Shown here one piece after another: positions 7,641 through 18,868 of a stretch of 23,811 nt of DNA (position 1 is the first letter of the stretch; every line of letters starts with the position of its first letter). The position numbers and the translations under genes were made by a program. The notes beneath the pieces were generated by a model. That model did no database searches. It worked only from the letters and a program-made list of their open reading frames with translations, and was not told the DNA's origin. Origin of the DNA: Sphaeroforma arctica JP610 (Eukaryota; Opisthokonta; Ichthyosporea; Ichthyophonida); assembly GCF_001186125.1 (NCBI RefSeq), contig NW_014040445.1, positions 109,869-133,679 of the forward strand. Reading direction: 5' to 3'.

Positions 7641-9170
7641 ACGGAGATGGTTGGAGGTTGAGAGCGGCGTATCTAAGTCTGGACGTACATCCCCAGCTTG
7701 GCCCTGAGTTAGAATATTAGCTTGGGAAGAGGTCTTCTTAAAACGGCTTTAGATGGATAGGATTATCCCTGCTGTGGCACGGTGAGAGGATATGGATGGC
7801 AGTGTGTTGAGACAGGTGAGGCTGTTGGGGTATAGGAATGTAGAATCTCTACTTGTGAGCTCTACAGTCTGTCTGTCTACTATTTTGTGGAAGTTTACGG
7901 ATGGCTTATTGGTAGAGAGCAGGGAGGGCCAAACCTTAGCTTGTTGGCGGACCAGTTGTAAGACATGTTTTCTGTCTGTTATAGAGCGAGAAGAATTGCT
8001 TTATAGTGCTTGCGCAATGCTTTCGGCCGTTGGAGATTTGGGAGTAATGGTTGTACTGCTCAGGGTTGACTCTGTGGGGCTTGGAGTGGTTGGCTCTGTC
8101 GCCATTTCTACGTCGGAGGATTCTTGTGGGCCAGAATTAATCTCATTGGAGGGGGTTGTTATATAAACGTTCTCGATATTGGAAAGGGTTGTTGAGGGGA
8201 GTATGGGTTAGTTGGGTCGACTCCTGGTGTGGGGGCGAGATGTTATCCCATTTTTCTGTTGGTTAAGAGCTGAAACCTCATTTTAGAGAGTAGGGATTTG
8301 TTGCTCCGTAGGGGGAGGGACGAGGCACTGCGCTGGAGTCGAAGGAGTTGGAGTACTGAGTTGGCGTCGATTTTCTGGGGTCGGCTGTTACGAGTCGCCG
8401 AATGAAGCATTTATTGAGGTTGTTCTTATCAATGGTTCCTTGCAAAGTATATACTATTGAGAACTATAGGGGGATCCCCACGGTCGGCCGCTGTAGTCAT
8501 CATTCGGAGAAGTCTATCGAAGGCTAGTTGTCTGCTACGCATCAGTGTGAGACGTTTAGGGTTAGCGTTATTGTCGGAGGGTTTGGACGGCCACTTGAGA
8601 TACCAGCCAAGCATCGGATTCACGAACGAATACTTCAATGGTTGGGTTGCCGGCACCGAGGAGGTGGATGTTGATGATCGGTACATTGTGGAGTTCGGAG
8701 ATGTTCTGTAGGCTACGGTTTATTGTAGAAATGGGCTTGGCAATTGGTGATGACTTGAAATAGGGTGCTACTGTGGCGGTATTAGAGCCATTTATACGTT
8801 GGAGACAGGATTTGTGTGGGGAAGGAGGCGTAGAGTTGAAGAGACCGTTGTTTGTGTCCGGGGTGAGTTTCTTGAGATCGAACTATGTTTCGAAACGAGA
8901 TGAGTCGAGACATTGGTGGAGGTGGTTGGGGAGCGGCGGGTGACGATGCATAGTTTGTTAAAAATTGCTTGAGGTCGTTGAAGATTTTTTACTATTTCTG
9001 GTATTTTTGTCACTTCAGAGGGAAACTTTGTTAGACATGAGAGGAGTTCGGGCATGGATGTAATTGTGTTTGGTGGATTGGGATCGGGCTCGGGGCCAGG
9101 GGTTGGGATCATGATTATTGAGAACAAACTAGTTATTAGAATAAAACTTGTAAGTAATCGATGTGAATTT

Positions 9171-9260
9171 CATGAACATCAAAAATATATGAACAAAATA
9201 TATGAACAAAGAAAAATAGATGAACAACAAAATATATGAACAACAAAAATATATGGACAA
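9171..9260. repeat. AT-rich minisatellite built on ATGAACAA
   Basis: Five or six imperfect units with the core ATATATGAACAA(CAAAA) run head to tail with period 13-18 bp. They end in a variant ATATGGACAA. The array lies just beyond the putative 5' side of the LINE. Confidence 0.85.
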
Positions 9261-11036
9261 TTTCCTGCAATTTGAGATTCGGATTCTAAATCTGGAGATA
9301 TCAATTTCGTGGAAGCAAGAAATGTCTAGCTTAGAGTGAGTTAAAATTTGGCCCTTATGAGGGTTGGGTAATAACGTCTTCTTAGATTATCTGTGGGGAA
9401 TGGTTAGTCTAGCTACGATACACCTGTAGACGATCAGGCACATAAGTTTATAGCCGTAGGGAGGATGTAGGCTACGGTCCCCCGGGACCTACCACCTACA
9501 CCTACCATGGTGGAAGGGGGGACACCCTCCTGCACTCCTTCGGAATATCCTCGGTATGGACGATCCCTCGGGATCTCTGATAGGGGCCATAGACACTCAG
9601 GTGGAGGACTCAGAGGGGAGCCCTCGAGTGGTAGGGGGGCGCCCTCCACCTGAATATTGAAATACCATCTACTCCCAATATTAATTCTAAATTTCCTGAG
9701 TTAGTCGCCACCCCCCCCCCCCACCCACACACATACACACACACACACTGCCCTCAGAAAGCATACACTGATAACTCTCAACCATAAGTCGTTTCAGATG
9801 TTTGCTCGTAGTTGTGATAACTCTGCGGTTTTTAATAAGTCACTTAATCACCAGAACAATAAATCAACAAAAAATTATGTGTGGGATATGTATACATAAA
9901 TATAGGCAGCAAACTGTGATCTGGCTGTATATTGTTGCGCATGCAAATATTATATACCCAGACGCAGTTGAATTCAAGGTTACAATTGACCTCAAAAATA
10001 TTCGTCTGATCTACTATTTACAACATGCAGGCCTACCGAGTTTTCACGTGAATGATATAATTAATATTTGGCTAAGTTGAATTGCAATGTACATTACCTC
10101 TCGCACCAAGATCTTTATAGATTGGATTAACTCTAACCGATACGTTAGGATATATTCATATAGAGATGATAGGAAATAACGATAACGGATTCCTGATATA
10201 GTAGAAATCTATAAGATAACAGTTTATTTTATCATAGAGTAGGACGACTATATGGTAGACCTTGGTAAACTAGATTTCTGTCAATTTAATACATATATAC
10301 AAGACAGTGGTTCAAATGTTGCATCAAGATGTGTAATATCCTCTGACAGACAGACTGAGTTGGTTTCGTACAAACAGTGGCTGAGTGCATATAATATATA
10401 TTCGCATATATCGACTGGCCAGCTATTGCGTGTTCTGAGAGCGAGTTTACAAGAAATGCGGTGACGACACAATTAATACTTGCTTCTCATACATGTTGCA
10501 AATTGAATATATTAAATAGGCCTCAAACATATCCATGGTGATACCGAGATTATGCGTATAAAGATATGTAGGTTTGTTATATGAGCTACACTTCATGTTG
10601 CTGTCCTCCAATAATTGGGTACAGACATAAGTGTACAATACGCGGTACGACATCTGCTTACTGTTCTAAGGATCGTTATGGTAGAATAGGGCAGGAATTT
10701 CACAAAGATGCCTATAACTTTCCATAGTTAGAGAAAATGTGTAGTGCCAGAGACGTAGTTGTCTTTTCTTGTTTATGAGAGGAAGAATATCGCTCTAACA
10801 GAGAGACGTAAGCGATGGAATAATACCAAGAAAATAGTCGAGTTTGAGATTGGGAACATAATCAACATGATTCCAATACGACTGTGCCTAAGGTTTTATA
10901 TTGAACCTTTTATGATTTGTTTGGTCGATATACAGAAAATATCGGGACGTGAATAAGATGCTAATAACGTAGATGGCTCAAGTGCCTGGAATATCGGATT
11001 ACATCGTATTCCTATGGTAGAGATCATACTTCGTCG
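9261..11036. other. gene-poor stretch
   Basis: No gene can be supported. GC-rich 9470-9655 contains short inverted words (CACCATGGTGG, CCCTCCACC / GGTGGAGG) and an open minus frame without recognisable motifs. 9709-9750 is a poly-C run followed by a CA microsatellite. 9802-10080 and 10252-10464 are short open frames with no family resemblance. The rest is AT-rich. Confidence 0.6.
9709..9750. repeat. poly-C run followed by CA microsatellite
   Basis: About a dozen C residues, then CCACCCACACACATACACACACAC. It is simple-sequence DNA. Confidence 0.9.
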
Positions 11037-11168
11037 CCCACATCTTCCCATCGATCTTTCTCGAACCACTACAACGGTTATGAGAGCCATACCATATTTT
11101 CATACATTGTGACATACATACATTGTAACTTATCCTCTTTTTTTTTTGAAATAAATAATATTATCCCT
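11037..11168 (+). repeat. dispersed repeat, copy 1
   Basis: This stretch matches the reverse complement of 23442-23559 across nearly its whole length. Shared words include TATGAGAGCCATACCATAT, ATACATTGT, CATACATAC and GAAATAAAT. Both copies end in an AATATTATCCCT-like motif. The same ending (GAAATAAATAATATTTTCCCT) recurs alone at 12244-12264. It may be the 3' end or terminal repeat of an unrecognised mobile element. No coding part is visible. Confidence 0.82.
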
Positions 11169-11509
11169 GTATGAAGCTGCTTCACCTCTCATATCTTATA
11201 AGTATAAGAAGATTTTTGGTTAGTACAACACAACAACATGATGGTGTGATCGCGGATCGGGCACAATTAAGATCGTTGCAGGTAAAATGTGTTCTCTAAT
11301 TTTCCCTTTCTATTTCTCCGACAGTAGTAAAATTGTTATAACTTATATCTATCCATGTAGGATTGATATCGCGCATACCATGACACTAAACCCATCTATA
11401 GCCCAGTCTTAGCGCTACCCACACCACTTGTCATTATTACATTCATAATTAGTATACTAACGTCACATATTCTATTCCGGGTTGCGTGCCTGTATAAATA
11501 TTGATAGAT

Positions 11510-11764
11510 AGCCCTCCATCCGCCCCAACATTGATGACTCCATGTTACCAGTTTTACCTACCATACCCCTGTATCAAATGTGGCGTTGTCATAGCAGATA
11601 ACAGTTTTTCGTCGCCAATAGTCATCGTCCCTTTAATAGTCAGCCCTCCATCCGCCCCAACATTGATGACGCTATGTTACCAGTTTTACCCACCATACCC
11701 CTATATCGAATGTGGCGTTGTCATAGCAGATAACAGTTTCTCGTCGCCAATAGTCATCGTCCCT
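11510..11764. repeat. 132-bp tandem duplication, two copies
   Basis: 11510-11641 and 11642-11764 match closely. The period is 132 bp, exactly 44 codons, and one plus-strand frame (from 11501 to 11818) runs through both with 44-residue repeats starting SPPSAPTLMT and ending SSPIVIVP. The protein resembles nothing I know and the frame is probably chance, but it survives both copies. Confidence 0.93.
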
Positions 11765-12759
11765 GTTATATTTGACATGAGGCCAGCCATTTTTCATAGT
11801 CAAAGTTTCAGAATTTGAAAGCAGATTCGTTTGCTTGGCCCAAACTTATGTTCACAAGGTACTGCCCATGTCTGCAATTCCTGCGGTCTACGAACTAATC
11901 GATTCTAATGCTATCGCTATTTAATTTTTTCGATGCGTATATAGACACAATAATAAATATCGTTCAAAATATCTCAGACTGACTCAGCCCATACTATCAC
12001 TACGAGTGTGAGCCAGCTTCATTCCACGCAATGGCACATAGGTTTTAGTTCTCACCCAATGGCTGAGGTATTCTGTATCCATCGTCGTGAACTAACGCAC
12101 CGTATGTCTTCCATCGTTGTATCACTCGCCCCGAGCTTCTCGTGGCAGTTCGACAATCTTAACTTCCCTTCAATTTCCCCAGAAAATCTCTAACGAATAT
12201 GAAGCCTGATGTGTAGGTATACATATTAAAATTTATCCAAATTGAAATAAATAATATTTTCCCTATTAAAAATCGCCGAACTTATTACTCACTCCAGGGC
12301 GTGCTGAAGGTAATGCTTCCAAAAACAAGTATTTCTGAGGATGAGTTTTCCGTTAATTTTCTATTTTTACACTAGCAATTTTGATTGTCTTGTGGTTGCA
12401 TGTCAAGGATACCGCGACATGTGATACTGTCACATCGCACATTTCAGATTTGTAAATCAGTTAACTGGTATTAGCTGGAATTATCTGATTTCTAAGTATT
12501 CAAATCGCACTTTAGTAGGTCAATATGCTGCGACTTTTTGAAGAGTGCATAAGCACATATTGGTAGCCGATAAAGTAGTATACCATATTGCATAAATAAA
12601 CCTATTTTACTTGCCATTCCTTCGTACAAGTAAGATAAGCCGCATTTTAGTCAATTGGACAGTGCTGACGAGAATGGCATCGTGTGCAATCAAGGTACGA
12701 GTAAAGTTGGCTATCATAATAAAGGATTCCAGATCTACGACAAATAATGAAATATATCA
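11765..12759. other. gene-poor stretch before the DIRS-like element
   Basis: AT-rich and without a supported gene. 12244-12264 repeats the ending of the dispersed repeat. The open frames here (for example 12008-12193) show no family motifs. The true left end of the DIRS-like element may lie in its last 150 bp. Confidence 0.55.
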
Positions 12760-13534
12760 TCCTGTATTTCGCTACACTAGTGAAATACTTCCTTCAACAA
12801 TTGCTAAGCAATTGCTGAAGCGTAGGCTCTCCAAACTTAATACCAACACCAAAACCTCGTTATGGACGTTGACGGCCCTCAGCCTATTCCAAAGATTGAT
12901 AACCGCTTAGCTTCATTGACCATCCTCCGTGAATTCGAGCAGAGAGGATACGTTGTCCCTGGGGTAGGTCCCAACCCTCTGTACGGACTCCGCTCACAAA
13001 TCACTGGAGTCTCTACCGCTCACCATCTCGCCTCTGTTCAAGATTGCGTTGCTGCATCAAACACAGAGTGAAGCACAAGGGTAGCAAGAGAAGTGGCTTA
13101 TTCTCTATTTATCCAAGAAGTCAGATTTCCTAAAGGACTCACTAGTTCTCCGGTACAAATACTTTCGTGGTACGAGTCGCAGAAACTAGTGGTTCAGAAG
13201 AAACTACTCGATATCTTAACTTGGGCCAATTATCTGGCCTTCATTCTCAAGAAAATCGATCTTGGTGGACTTTCTCCCGCTCATCGGGAGCAAGCTTACC
13301 GAGGAGTGATACTCGAACTGATTGAAAACCTCGGCCGTACAATTGAGCTCAAGCAGTTACGCGTGAAGAGAGGATCTACCTTTGCAGCACTAGTTGAACA
13401 GCAAGTTCGTCCTACATACAATAACACATCGACTATCACTAAGTACGTCAAGGCCACCAAGAAGAAGCAGCACGAGTTAGCCCTTACCCGAGGCAAATTC
13501 AATGTCAAGGCAGATGACTAGTCCGAACACTGCT

Positions 13535-14400
13535 TTATATCTCAAGGTTCGTAAAGCGCTGCCGATACGGATGGCTTACGGGGCATCGAAGGAAATCCTG
13601 CAAGCAATAAAGTACGGCGTGCGACCAATCTGGGGGCCACAAGGGCCTCCGCCACCATCGAAGAAGGGACGATGGATCAACAATTCCGACGTGACAGAGG
13701 TGATGAGTCAAGTGGAGCTTGACAGACTTCACAAGGCAGGGGTTATCCGACCATGCCTGGACTCGGAGGAATACCTTGTTTATACGGCCTTCATTATACT
13801 CAAGGCGGACGGTTTACGAGCGATGTTGATCCTAAGCCCGACCGAGATAAACAACCGCGCCAAGAGATGACTTTCAGAGCGGAAGGATTGGAGAAGCTAG
13901 CGCAGACTGCTCGTCCGGGCGATGCAGCTATGTCCGCCGACATAAAGGACGGCTTCTATTCAATAGCTGTAGCCGATCCCAAGCTTTGGCAATTCAGAGA
14001 CCACCTGGGACGCCTGTGGTGTTTCATGGCCCTTCCCATGGGGCAACCTTCTCACCGGCGTGGTTTCATCTACTGATGGATGTCTTCAGGAGAATTACCA
14101 GAAGCAAGGGCATTCGGATCATCCTGTATGTAGACGACTTCTTGCTTCGAGGACCCCCGAAATGGATCATGAAGCACAAGTGACTCATCGACCAGCTTTT
14201 AGCCGAACTGGGATTGGAGTTGGCGCCCGGGAAAGGGTACTGGGATCATCCAGTCACTCGTCTACAACACTTGGGAGTCATTATCGATCTGGTCATGAAC
14301 ACGATCGAGATGACTCCTGCATTCAATGCCAAACTATTGAACCTGGGTTCCACGATAGCCTCATCGGGTCTGCGCAATCATCGCCGAATAAAAACACACT
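13535..14400 (+). mobile_element. reverse-transcriptase part of the DIRS-like fossil
   Basis: This region would have copied element RNA into DNA. The motifs SADIKDGFYSIAVAD (first catalytic Asp), CFMALPMG and YVDD lie in the normal order and match the DIRS branch of reverse transcriptases, where YVDD is followed by a hydrophobic FLL. It sits after the gag-like region and before RNase H. Several frames are needed to see it, so it is a relic and not a working gene. Confidence 0.88.
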
Positions 14401-15517
14401 TGTGGCAGTCGTATAGCGGATGCCTGCAGTGGGGCGGATTCTCCGTCTTGGCGCTACGCCCGTTTATCGCAGACCTACAGCAGACGACCCCATGGACACG
14501 GAGCTCCAAAGTTCGCCTGTCAGGAGCTACGTTCAAGAAGATAGAGCGTATGGCCACGCTCATATCAATATTCCAGACCAGGAGCATCTGGCTTCCCAGC
14601 CACCAGGCAACGATCACGTCGGACTCATCAAAGATTGGCTACGGAGCCACACTGTACTGGCATTAAACAACGCTGACATTTGCCGGGACTTGGTGCCTCA
14701 CAGAGCAACGGTGGCCGATTGCAGTCCTCGAGCTCAAAGCACTCGTGTTAGCCTACGAATACTTTCACAGAAAGCATCAAATCGGCAGAGCTCCCACTCT
14801 GTGGCTAACGGACAGCAGCACTTCGCTACACGCCCTGCGCAAACGTCGAAGCCAATCGCAACTGATGAACGCCCAGCTACGGCGACTCGTTTGGTTCTGC
14901 CACCAGCAGAACATCCTTTGACCAGTAGCCCTGGGCTACATGCCCGGCAAGCTCAACCTCGCGGCCGACGACTTATCACGCTTGGGACGGCTCCTGATCT
15001 ACCACTGGACGATCCGATTGGAGACCATTCTGCGCCTGTTCCAGAAATGGAATATCCATCTGGATCCCTCAGCACGTCCCTGTCCCGACAGCTATTACTT
15101 AGGGAAGAGCCACCAGGGACAAATCCACCTGGCCAATCCCTACCACAATCGTTGGGATCAATCCCTCGAACTAGTGGCACCCCCGGAGACCATGCTGGGA
15201 CCGCTCCTGGAGCAACTCGACCAACGGCTACAACGAGCCGTGATAGTGGTACCGGTATGGACGAAGGCCCTCTGGTGGCCACACATCGTCCGACATCAGA
15301 AGAGGTTCGAGGTACTAGAGGCTGGAGCAGTCCACTACCCAGAGGCGGTCGCCAAGGAACTAGGACTCAACCCCCCCCCCCCTACTCAGCTCTACGCGGC
15401 CGGTCTAAACGAGCCCACAGGCAGCAGCGCAATGCCTCCGTTGAAGCCTCTCTTGTAGAACAACAATTACGCAATGGGGGATTAACTCCTGGGACTCAAA
15501 CCAACTGCTAGATTGCG

Positions 15518-16362
15518 TTGGCAATATGGTCTGACTTCGCGGCCCAGCATGACATCACGATGTCTGTCCCCACCACTGATCAACTGCAATCCTTTCTGAT
15601 TCACTGTTTTTATGAGGGGGTATCTCCAGATCAGGTGCGCAAGATCAGAGCGGCTGGTACCAGTGCGTGTCTCTCATTTGGCCTCACTCCCATCTCTGAT
15701 AGCGCTTGGCGACATGCCATTCAGGGTTACGTCAGTTTGTGGAATAATCGTCATCCTGCTGTTACCTGATCAGCCTAAGATCATCGCTCCTTGGATCAGT
15801 GCTCTCCCTGATGCCACAGGCCTTGATGCTCAATGGCGTGCTCTCCTGGTCGCATTTTGGCTCCTAGGGGCACGTCGCTACACCAACAAGACGTTCGGGC
15901 TCGAATCCTTCGAGTTCGAACCTTCCAGTCACGCTCATTATCAACCTCGGCAAGAAGAAGCGTGAGGACCGTTCCTCCAAATCGAAGGTCATCTCCAGAC
16001 CAATCCATCCCCGGACCTTTCCCTTCCTTCAGCACCACCTCATTGACGCCGTTGAAACGCGTGACGGCTGTCCTCCTAGTCCAGCCATGGTGCTCAATAA
16101 CCTGTCTAACGACGAAAGTATTAAGGTCGCACGCTCGTACTTCGTCAGAGCGGGCCTAGCCCTTGAAGCCGCACAACGCTATGTACACTGGCACGCCTTC
16201 CGCCGTGGCTTTGCTCAGAGTGTATGCAGCTTGCGCGTGCCAGATGACTTGATTGCCGGCATTATGAGTGTCGACATCGCGTCACTAAAGAGCTATCGAT
16301 CAGTGATCACGTCTACCGCCGCCGATCGTCGCTTTAACAGTTGCTTGTTAGGAGAGCCGTAA
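15518..16362 (+). mobile_element. tyrosine-recombinase part of the DIRS-like fossil
   Basis: In living relatives this enzyme integrates a circular DNA copy by site-specific recombination and so makes no target duplication. The N-terminal segment (15518-15769) resembles the helical core-binding domain, and the C-terminal segment (16087-16362) has WHAFRRGFAQ, corresponding to the HxxR box, and LKSYRSVI with a candidate nucleophilic Tyr. The part ends in CLLGEP and a stop. It lies directly downstream of the reverse-transcriptase region, with the hairpin array 80 bp further on. Relic only. Confidence 0.82.
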
Positions 16363-16442
16363 AACGGTTGCGGACTTTCAGTGTTGATAGGAACAAATAT
16401 TATTCGAGAAGGAGTGTTCCTTCCAATAGTATTATGGAACTG

Positions 16443-16612
16443 GGAGGAGTTAGATCGGCAGCATAAAGTAATGCGCTGTTACGTCACAACTCTTGTTGTG
16501 ACGTAACGGCAATATTTATTTTTATGCTGTAGATCTATACTCCTCCAAGTCCTTTTATACATACAACTCTAAAGTTGTATCGTATAAAAGGACGAAGACA
16601 GTGGTCACTGTC
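16443..16612. repeat. array of three strong hairpins at the end of the DIRS-like element
   Basis: Hairpin 1 has outer arms 16443-16456 / 16532-16546 (GGAGGAGT...), middle arms 16458-16467 / 16521-16530 (CAGCATAAA), and a perfect 13-bp inner stem, GTTACGTCACAAC (16478-16490) with GTTGTGACGTAAC (16495-16507). Hairpin 2 spans 16551-16591: CCTTTTATAC and ATACAACT pair with AGTTGTAT and GTATAAAAGG around a 4-nt loop. Hairpin 3 is GACAGTG / CACTGTC, 16597-16612. The position just after the recombinase fits the terminal or internal complementary regions of DIRS-type elements. The inner stem also contains TGACGTAA, a CRE/ATF-like word. Confidence 0.9.
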
Positions 16613-17340
16613 ATCATCCTGTACTACTCGACACTACCCACCCACAGCCACCCAGTTCATCCTGCATTTCTATATTAGTACCGTTTTACTCAAGGATGTG
16701 GTTTTATATACTCGTCCCCCCCTTGGACTACAGCCGCTACATCCAGTACCGGCCCGACACCCATGAGCGGTCTTCCTATATGTTAATAGGGTTTCTTATG
16801 TAGCCCCCCAACCTTCAATACGTCGCACCGATTGAAGACTGTATATGATATTAAATCCATTTCGCTTTTATCTCGCATGCCCACAATGATCTGTCCATTC
16901 TACCTTCCACACATCGTTGAGAAGCTTCTACGATTAGCAGTAGTCATTCATACGAGAATTTGGTAACTTTTAAGCTTGGAGAGCCAAATAAAACTATGAA
17001 AAGATAAATCCTTATTTAGTGGATTACATCTCTGATTGAACAAGTTTTGCTCGTATTATATACAAATGAAAGATCGAGGCGAGGAATCACTAGACCGTCT
17101 GGTCTTCCAAAATATCAATACCATACTGGTGACATAATATCTGCTCTCCATGAGATGGCTATCCGATGAAGAAAAAAATACATCGATAAATCATGTACTT
17201 GAATAGTGTTTTCAACGAGATGGTTCAACTAAATTCATTTCACTCAGCTTTTGGCTTTTTAAAAAAAGTCCCTCTCACCCGCTAGTTTGATAATCTATAC
17301 GCTTAAAGGTAGCCTTTAGCTAAGGTGAAAACGACATTCG
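16613..17340. other. gene-poor stretch between two retroelements
   Basis: No gene is supported. CT-rich sequence to about 16770 may still belong to the right end of the DIRS-like element. From 16800 it is AT-rich DNA without recognisable motifs, reaching the start of the left long terminal repeat. Confidence 0.55.
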
Positions 17341-17697
17341 TGTAGAATTTGATACTAGATCGTCAGAAGAGGCATTTCAAATTCCAAAACCACAGGACTA
17401 TCGAATACTGAGCTTTAGGTCCAGGTCCAAAATTCCTGACGATAGAGTCAACAAAAATAAAATAGTGACAGAACCCGTCGATGATGCTGGACCCTGCGTA
17501 TGAGAGAACAACTCAAGTAGAATCTGTGTCTAGTCAAAAAACACAGGACATAAAAAAAAGAATCAACGCGAATCCCGCGACCATAAGACTTTTACCTAGC
17601 AAAGAGTTTTACACTTGAAAGGTGCATATTGTCTCTATTGGTAGTATCTTATCAGTCACTCTCAAACTCTACATTGACTTTTAAAAAGAAAAATGCA
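17341..17697 (+). repeat. left long terminal repeat
   Basis: It aligns by eye with 22160-22498 through shared words such as AATACTGA, TCCTG/CGAT-type blocks, GAGTCTAGT-like, TTTACCTAGC and AAGAAAAAT. Boundaries are set by TG...CA and by the primer-binding-site-like sequence just after it. A 37-bp segment (17640-17676) is inverted relative to the right copy. Confidence 0.72.
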
Positions 17698-18868
17698 GGC
17701 AGAGCGGTTATCGAGCACGGCTTCAAACATATCAAGCTATATCATGTTGGAATATGTAGATATTGGAGAATACACGGAAAAGACGCTCAAGGCAGAATGC
17801 AGTGAAAAAAGGTACCAAATTGTGCATACCTGGTTTGTGTGCCGGGAGTGTCGTACAATTGAATGGTAGACACATAGGTCTCTCATGCAGCCAAAACTAT
17901 CATGATACTGATTTTGAGTGAGTACAGGTATATCTTACAGTTACATATAGGGCGGAGAGTTTCCCAGGTTTGTCTTCATCTGTTCCATCATACGAGGTGC
18001 TAAAGTATATTTATATAGACACTTAGCGCTTGTAAAGTGAGTTGGTAGTGTGACATTATGTTGTATGAACTTAAACGTGTGCGAAGCCATGGCATGAGTT
18101 ATAATTCGTCACATGTCTTCACTCTCACTTAGTTTGAAATCATGGTTTTTACCTAAATTCCTAGAGCATTAATATCTACCCATTGGGTTATTGATAGCCG
18201 TCGTACTGTTTTTATTATTACAATTGGCATGAGCTATAGACCAATACATTTAATAAAAAAATTTAATTAACTCACTAAAGCATTTTTTTATCTACCCATA
18301 AGGCGGTTCACAGCCCTCATTCTGTCCATGATTGCAATTGCCTTTGTGCCTGCCTTTGTGCCGGACCCAAATATCGATCGCAGTAAACCAGGATTGTTTA
18401 CCAAGCATAAAACTACGGTCCAACACCGGAGGCTCAACAAGGTTTATCTCAGCATCAACCAAGGGGAGAATCTAAACTCAGAAAGGGACACAGAAATATT
18501 AAAGATGGAAATTAATCTCGGAGCCGAAGTGCCGGGAGTACGGAAGCATTATTATAGAAAATCTCTGATGGGCATAAGGGCATCCCTAAATATCGGAGGA
18601 GTACAATCTAAACGTATAGGGCCAAAGATTACAATAGAAGCCACGATCAGTTGAAGACGTGGCGACACTGCCTTTGGATTGGATCATAGATCAAGTGAGA
18701 ACCTTTTTCACCTTAAGAGGTGTTTTTTAATGGCTCAAGGATTACGAGTCCAATGCATATAAAAGCAGGGACTCGAATCAAATAAATCACAACTTTTCAC
18801 TTAAAACTTTAAAAACTTTAAGATACTTTAATATCTGAGAACAATAACTTATCAGGTCCGCCGAAAAT
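17698..18868. other. unassigned interior of the LTR element
   Basis: It begins with the primer-binding-site-like sequence, then AT-rich DNA. One open frame at 18328-18654 (108 residues, basic, ending GPKITIEATIS) has no recognisable domain. It may be leader or gag-region debris. Confidence 0.45.
18740..18779 (+). promoter_or_regulatory. TATA-box-like motif inside an inverted repeat
   Basis: TATAAAAG (18758-18765) sits in the loop between GATTACGAGTCC (18740-18751) and its near-complement GGACTCGAATC (18769-18779). A second small stem, CACCT-TAAG-AGGTG, lies at 18709-18722. The arrangement resembles a core promoter facing the copia-type segment that starts at 18869, but no transcript evidence exists. 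Confidence 0.35.

Larger units (their letters stand above)
5845..9127 (-). mobile_element. degenerate LINE (non-LTR retrotransposon)
   Basis: The firm part is the reverse-transcriptase region at about 7640-6135 (minus). Upstream on the same strand, 9127-7750 holds further open stretches. Those at about 8700-8565 read ELHNVPIINIHLLGAGNPTIE and FVRESDAWLVSQ, and then PKRLTLMRSRQLAFDRLLRM in another frame. Near 8160-8040 there is a Ser/Thr/Pro-rich linker. Together these look like the first ORF (ORF1p-like) of the same element, but that is inference. No endonuclease domain was recognised. At the 3' side an extra copy of part of the reverse transcriptase lies at 5845-6010. No poly-A tail or target duplication is evident. 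It is a plain LINE with many frameshifts and stops, old and inactive. Confidence 0.75.
12760..16612 (+). mobile_element. DIRS-like tyrosine-recombinase retroelement, fossil
   Basis: Parts in order are listed here. Small hairpins precede the genes (12764-12820). A gag-like first region lies at 12862-13521. The reverse transcriptase lies at about 13535-14400, with ADIKDGFYSIAV, LPMG and the catalytic YVDD (ILYVDDFLL). RNase H follows at about 14400-15000, with DSSKIGYGA and GKLNLAADDLSRL. The DIRS-type C-terminal region lies at about 15000-15460 (VIVVPVWTKALWWPHI). A tyrosine recombinase follows at about 15518-16362, with the HAFRRGFAQ box and a later SYRS that may hold the nucleophile. After it comes a row of hairpins (16443-16612). 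Reverse transcriptase plus tyrosine recombinase, with no DDE integrase, is the hallmark of the DIRS/Ngaro/PAT order. The copy is broken, with at least about six interruptions, and looks old. Left boundary and terminal repeats are not resolved. Confidence 0.9.

Noticed and set aside
7792-8166. A 124-residue plus-strand frame
   Set aside because: It lies opposite the putative LINE first-ORF region and shows no motifs; read as an antisense shadow.
9434-9649. A Pro/Gly-rich minus-strand frame in a GC-rich patch
   Set aside because: Composition follows local GC and inverted repeats; no domain, no splice context.
14420-15511. A 363-residue plus-strand frame, the longest in the window
   Set aside because: It overlaps the RNase H and following region of the DIRS-like element in another frame, is rich in Pro, Arg, Ser and Thr, and has no domain. 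It is explained by the GC-rich composition of that part.
18709-18728. Stem-loop followed by a T run, like a bacterial terminator
   Set aside because: The context is eukaryotic (spliced gene, eukaryotic retroelements), so an intrinsic terminator has no expected role.
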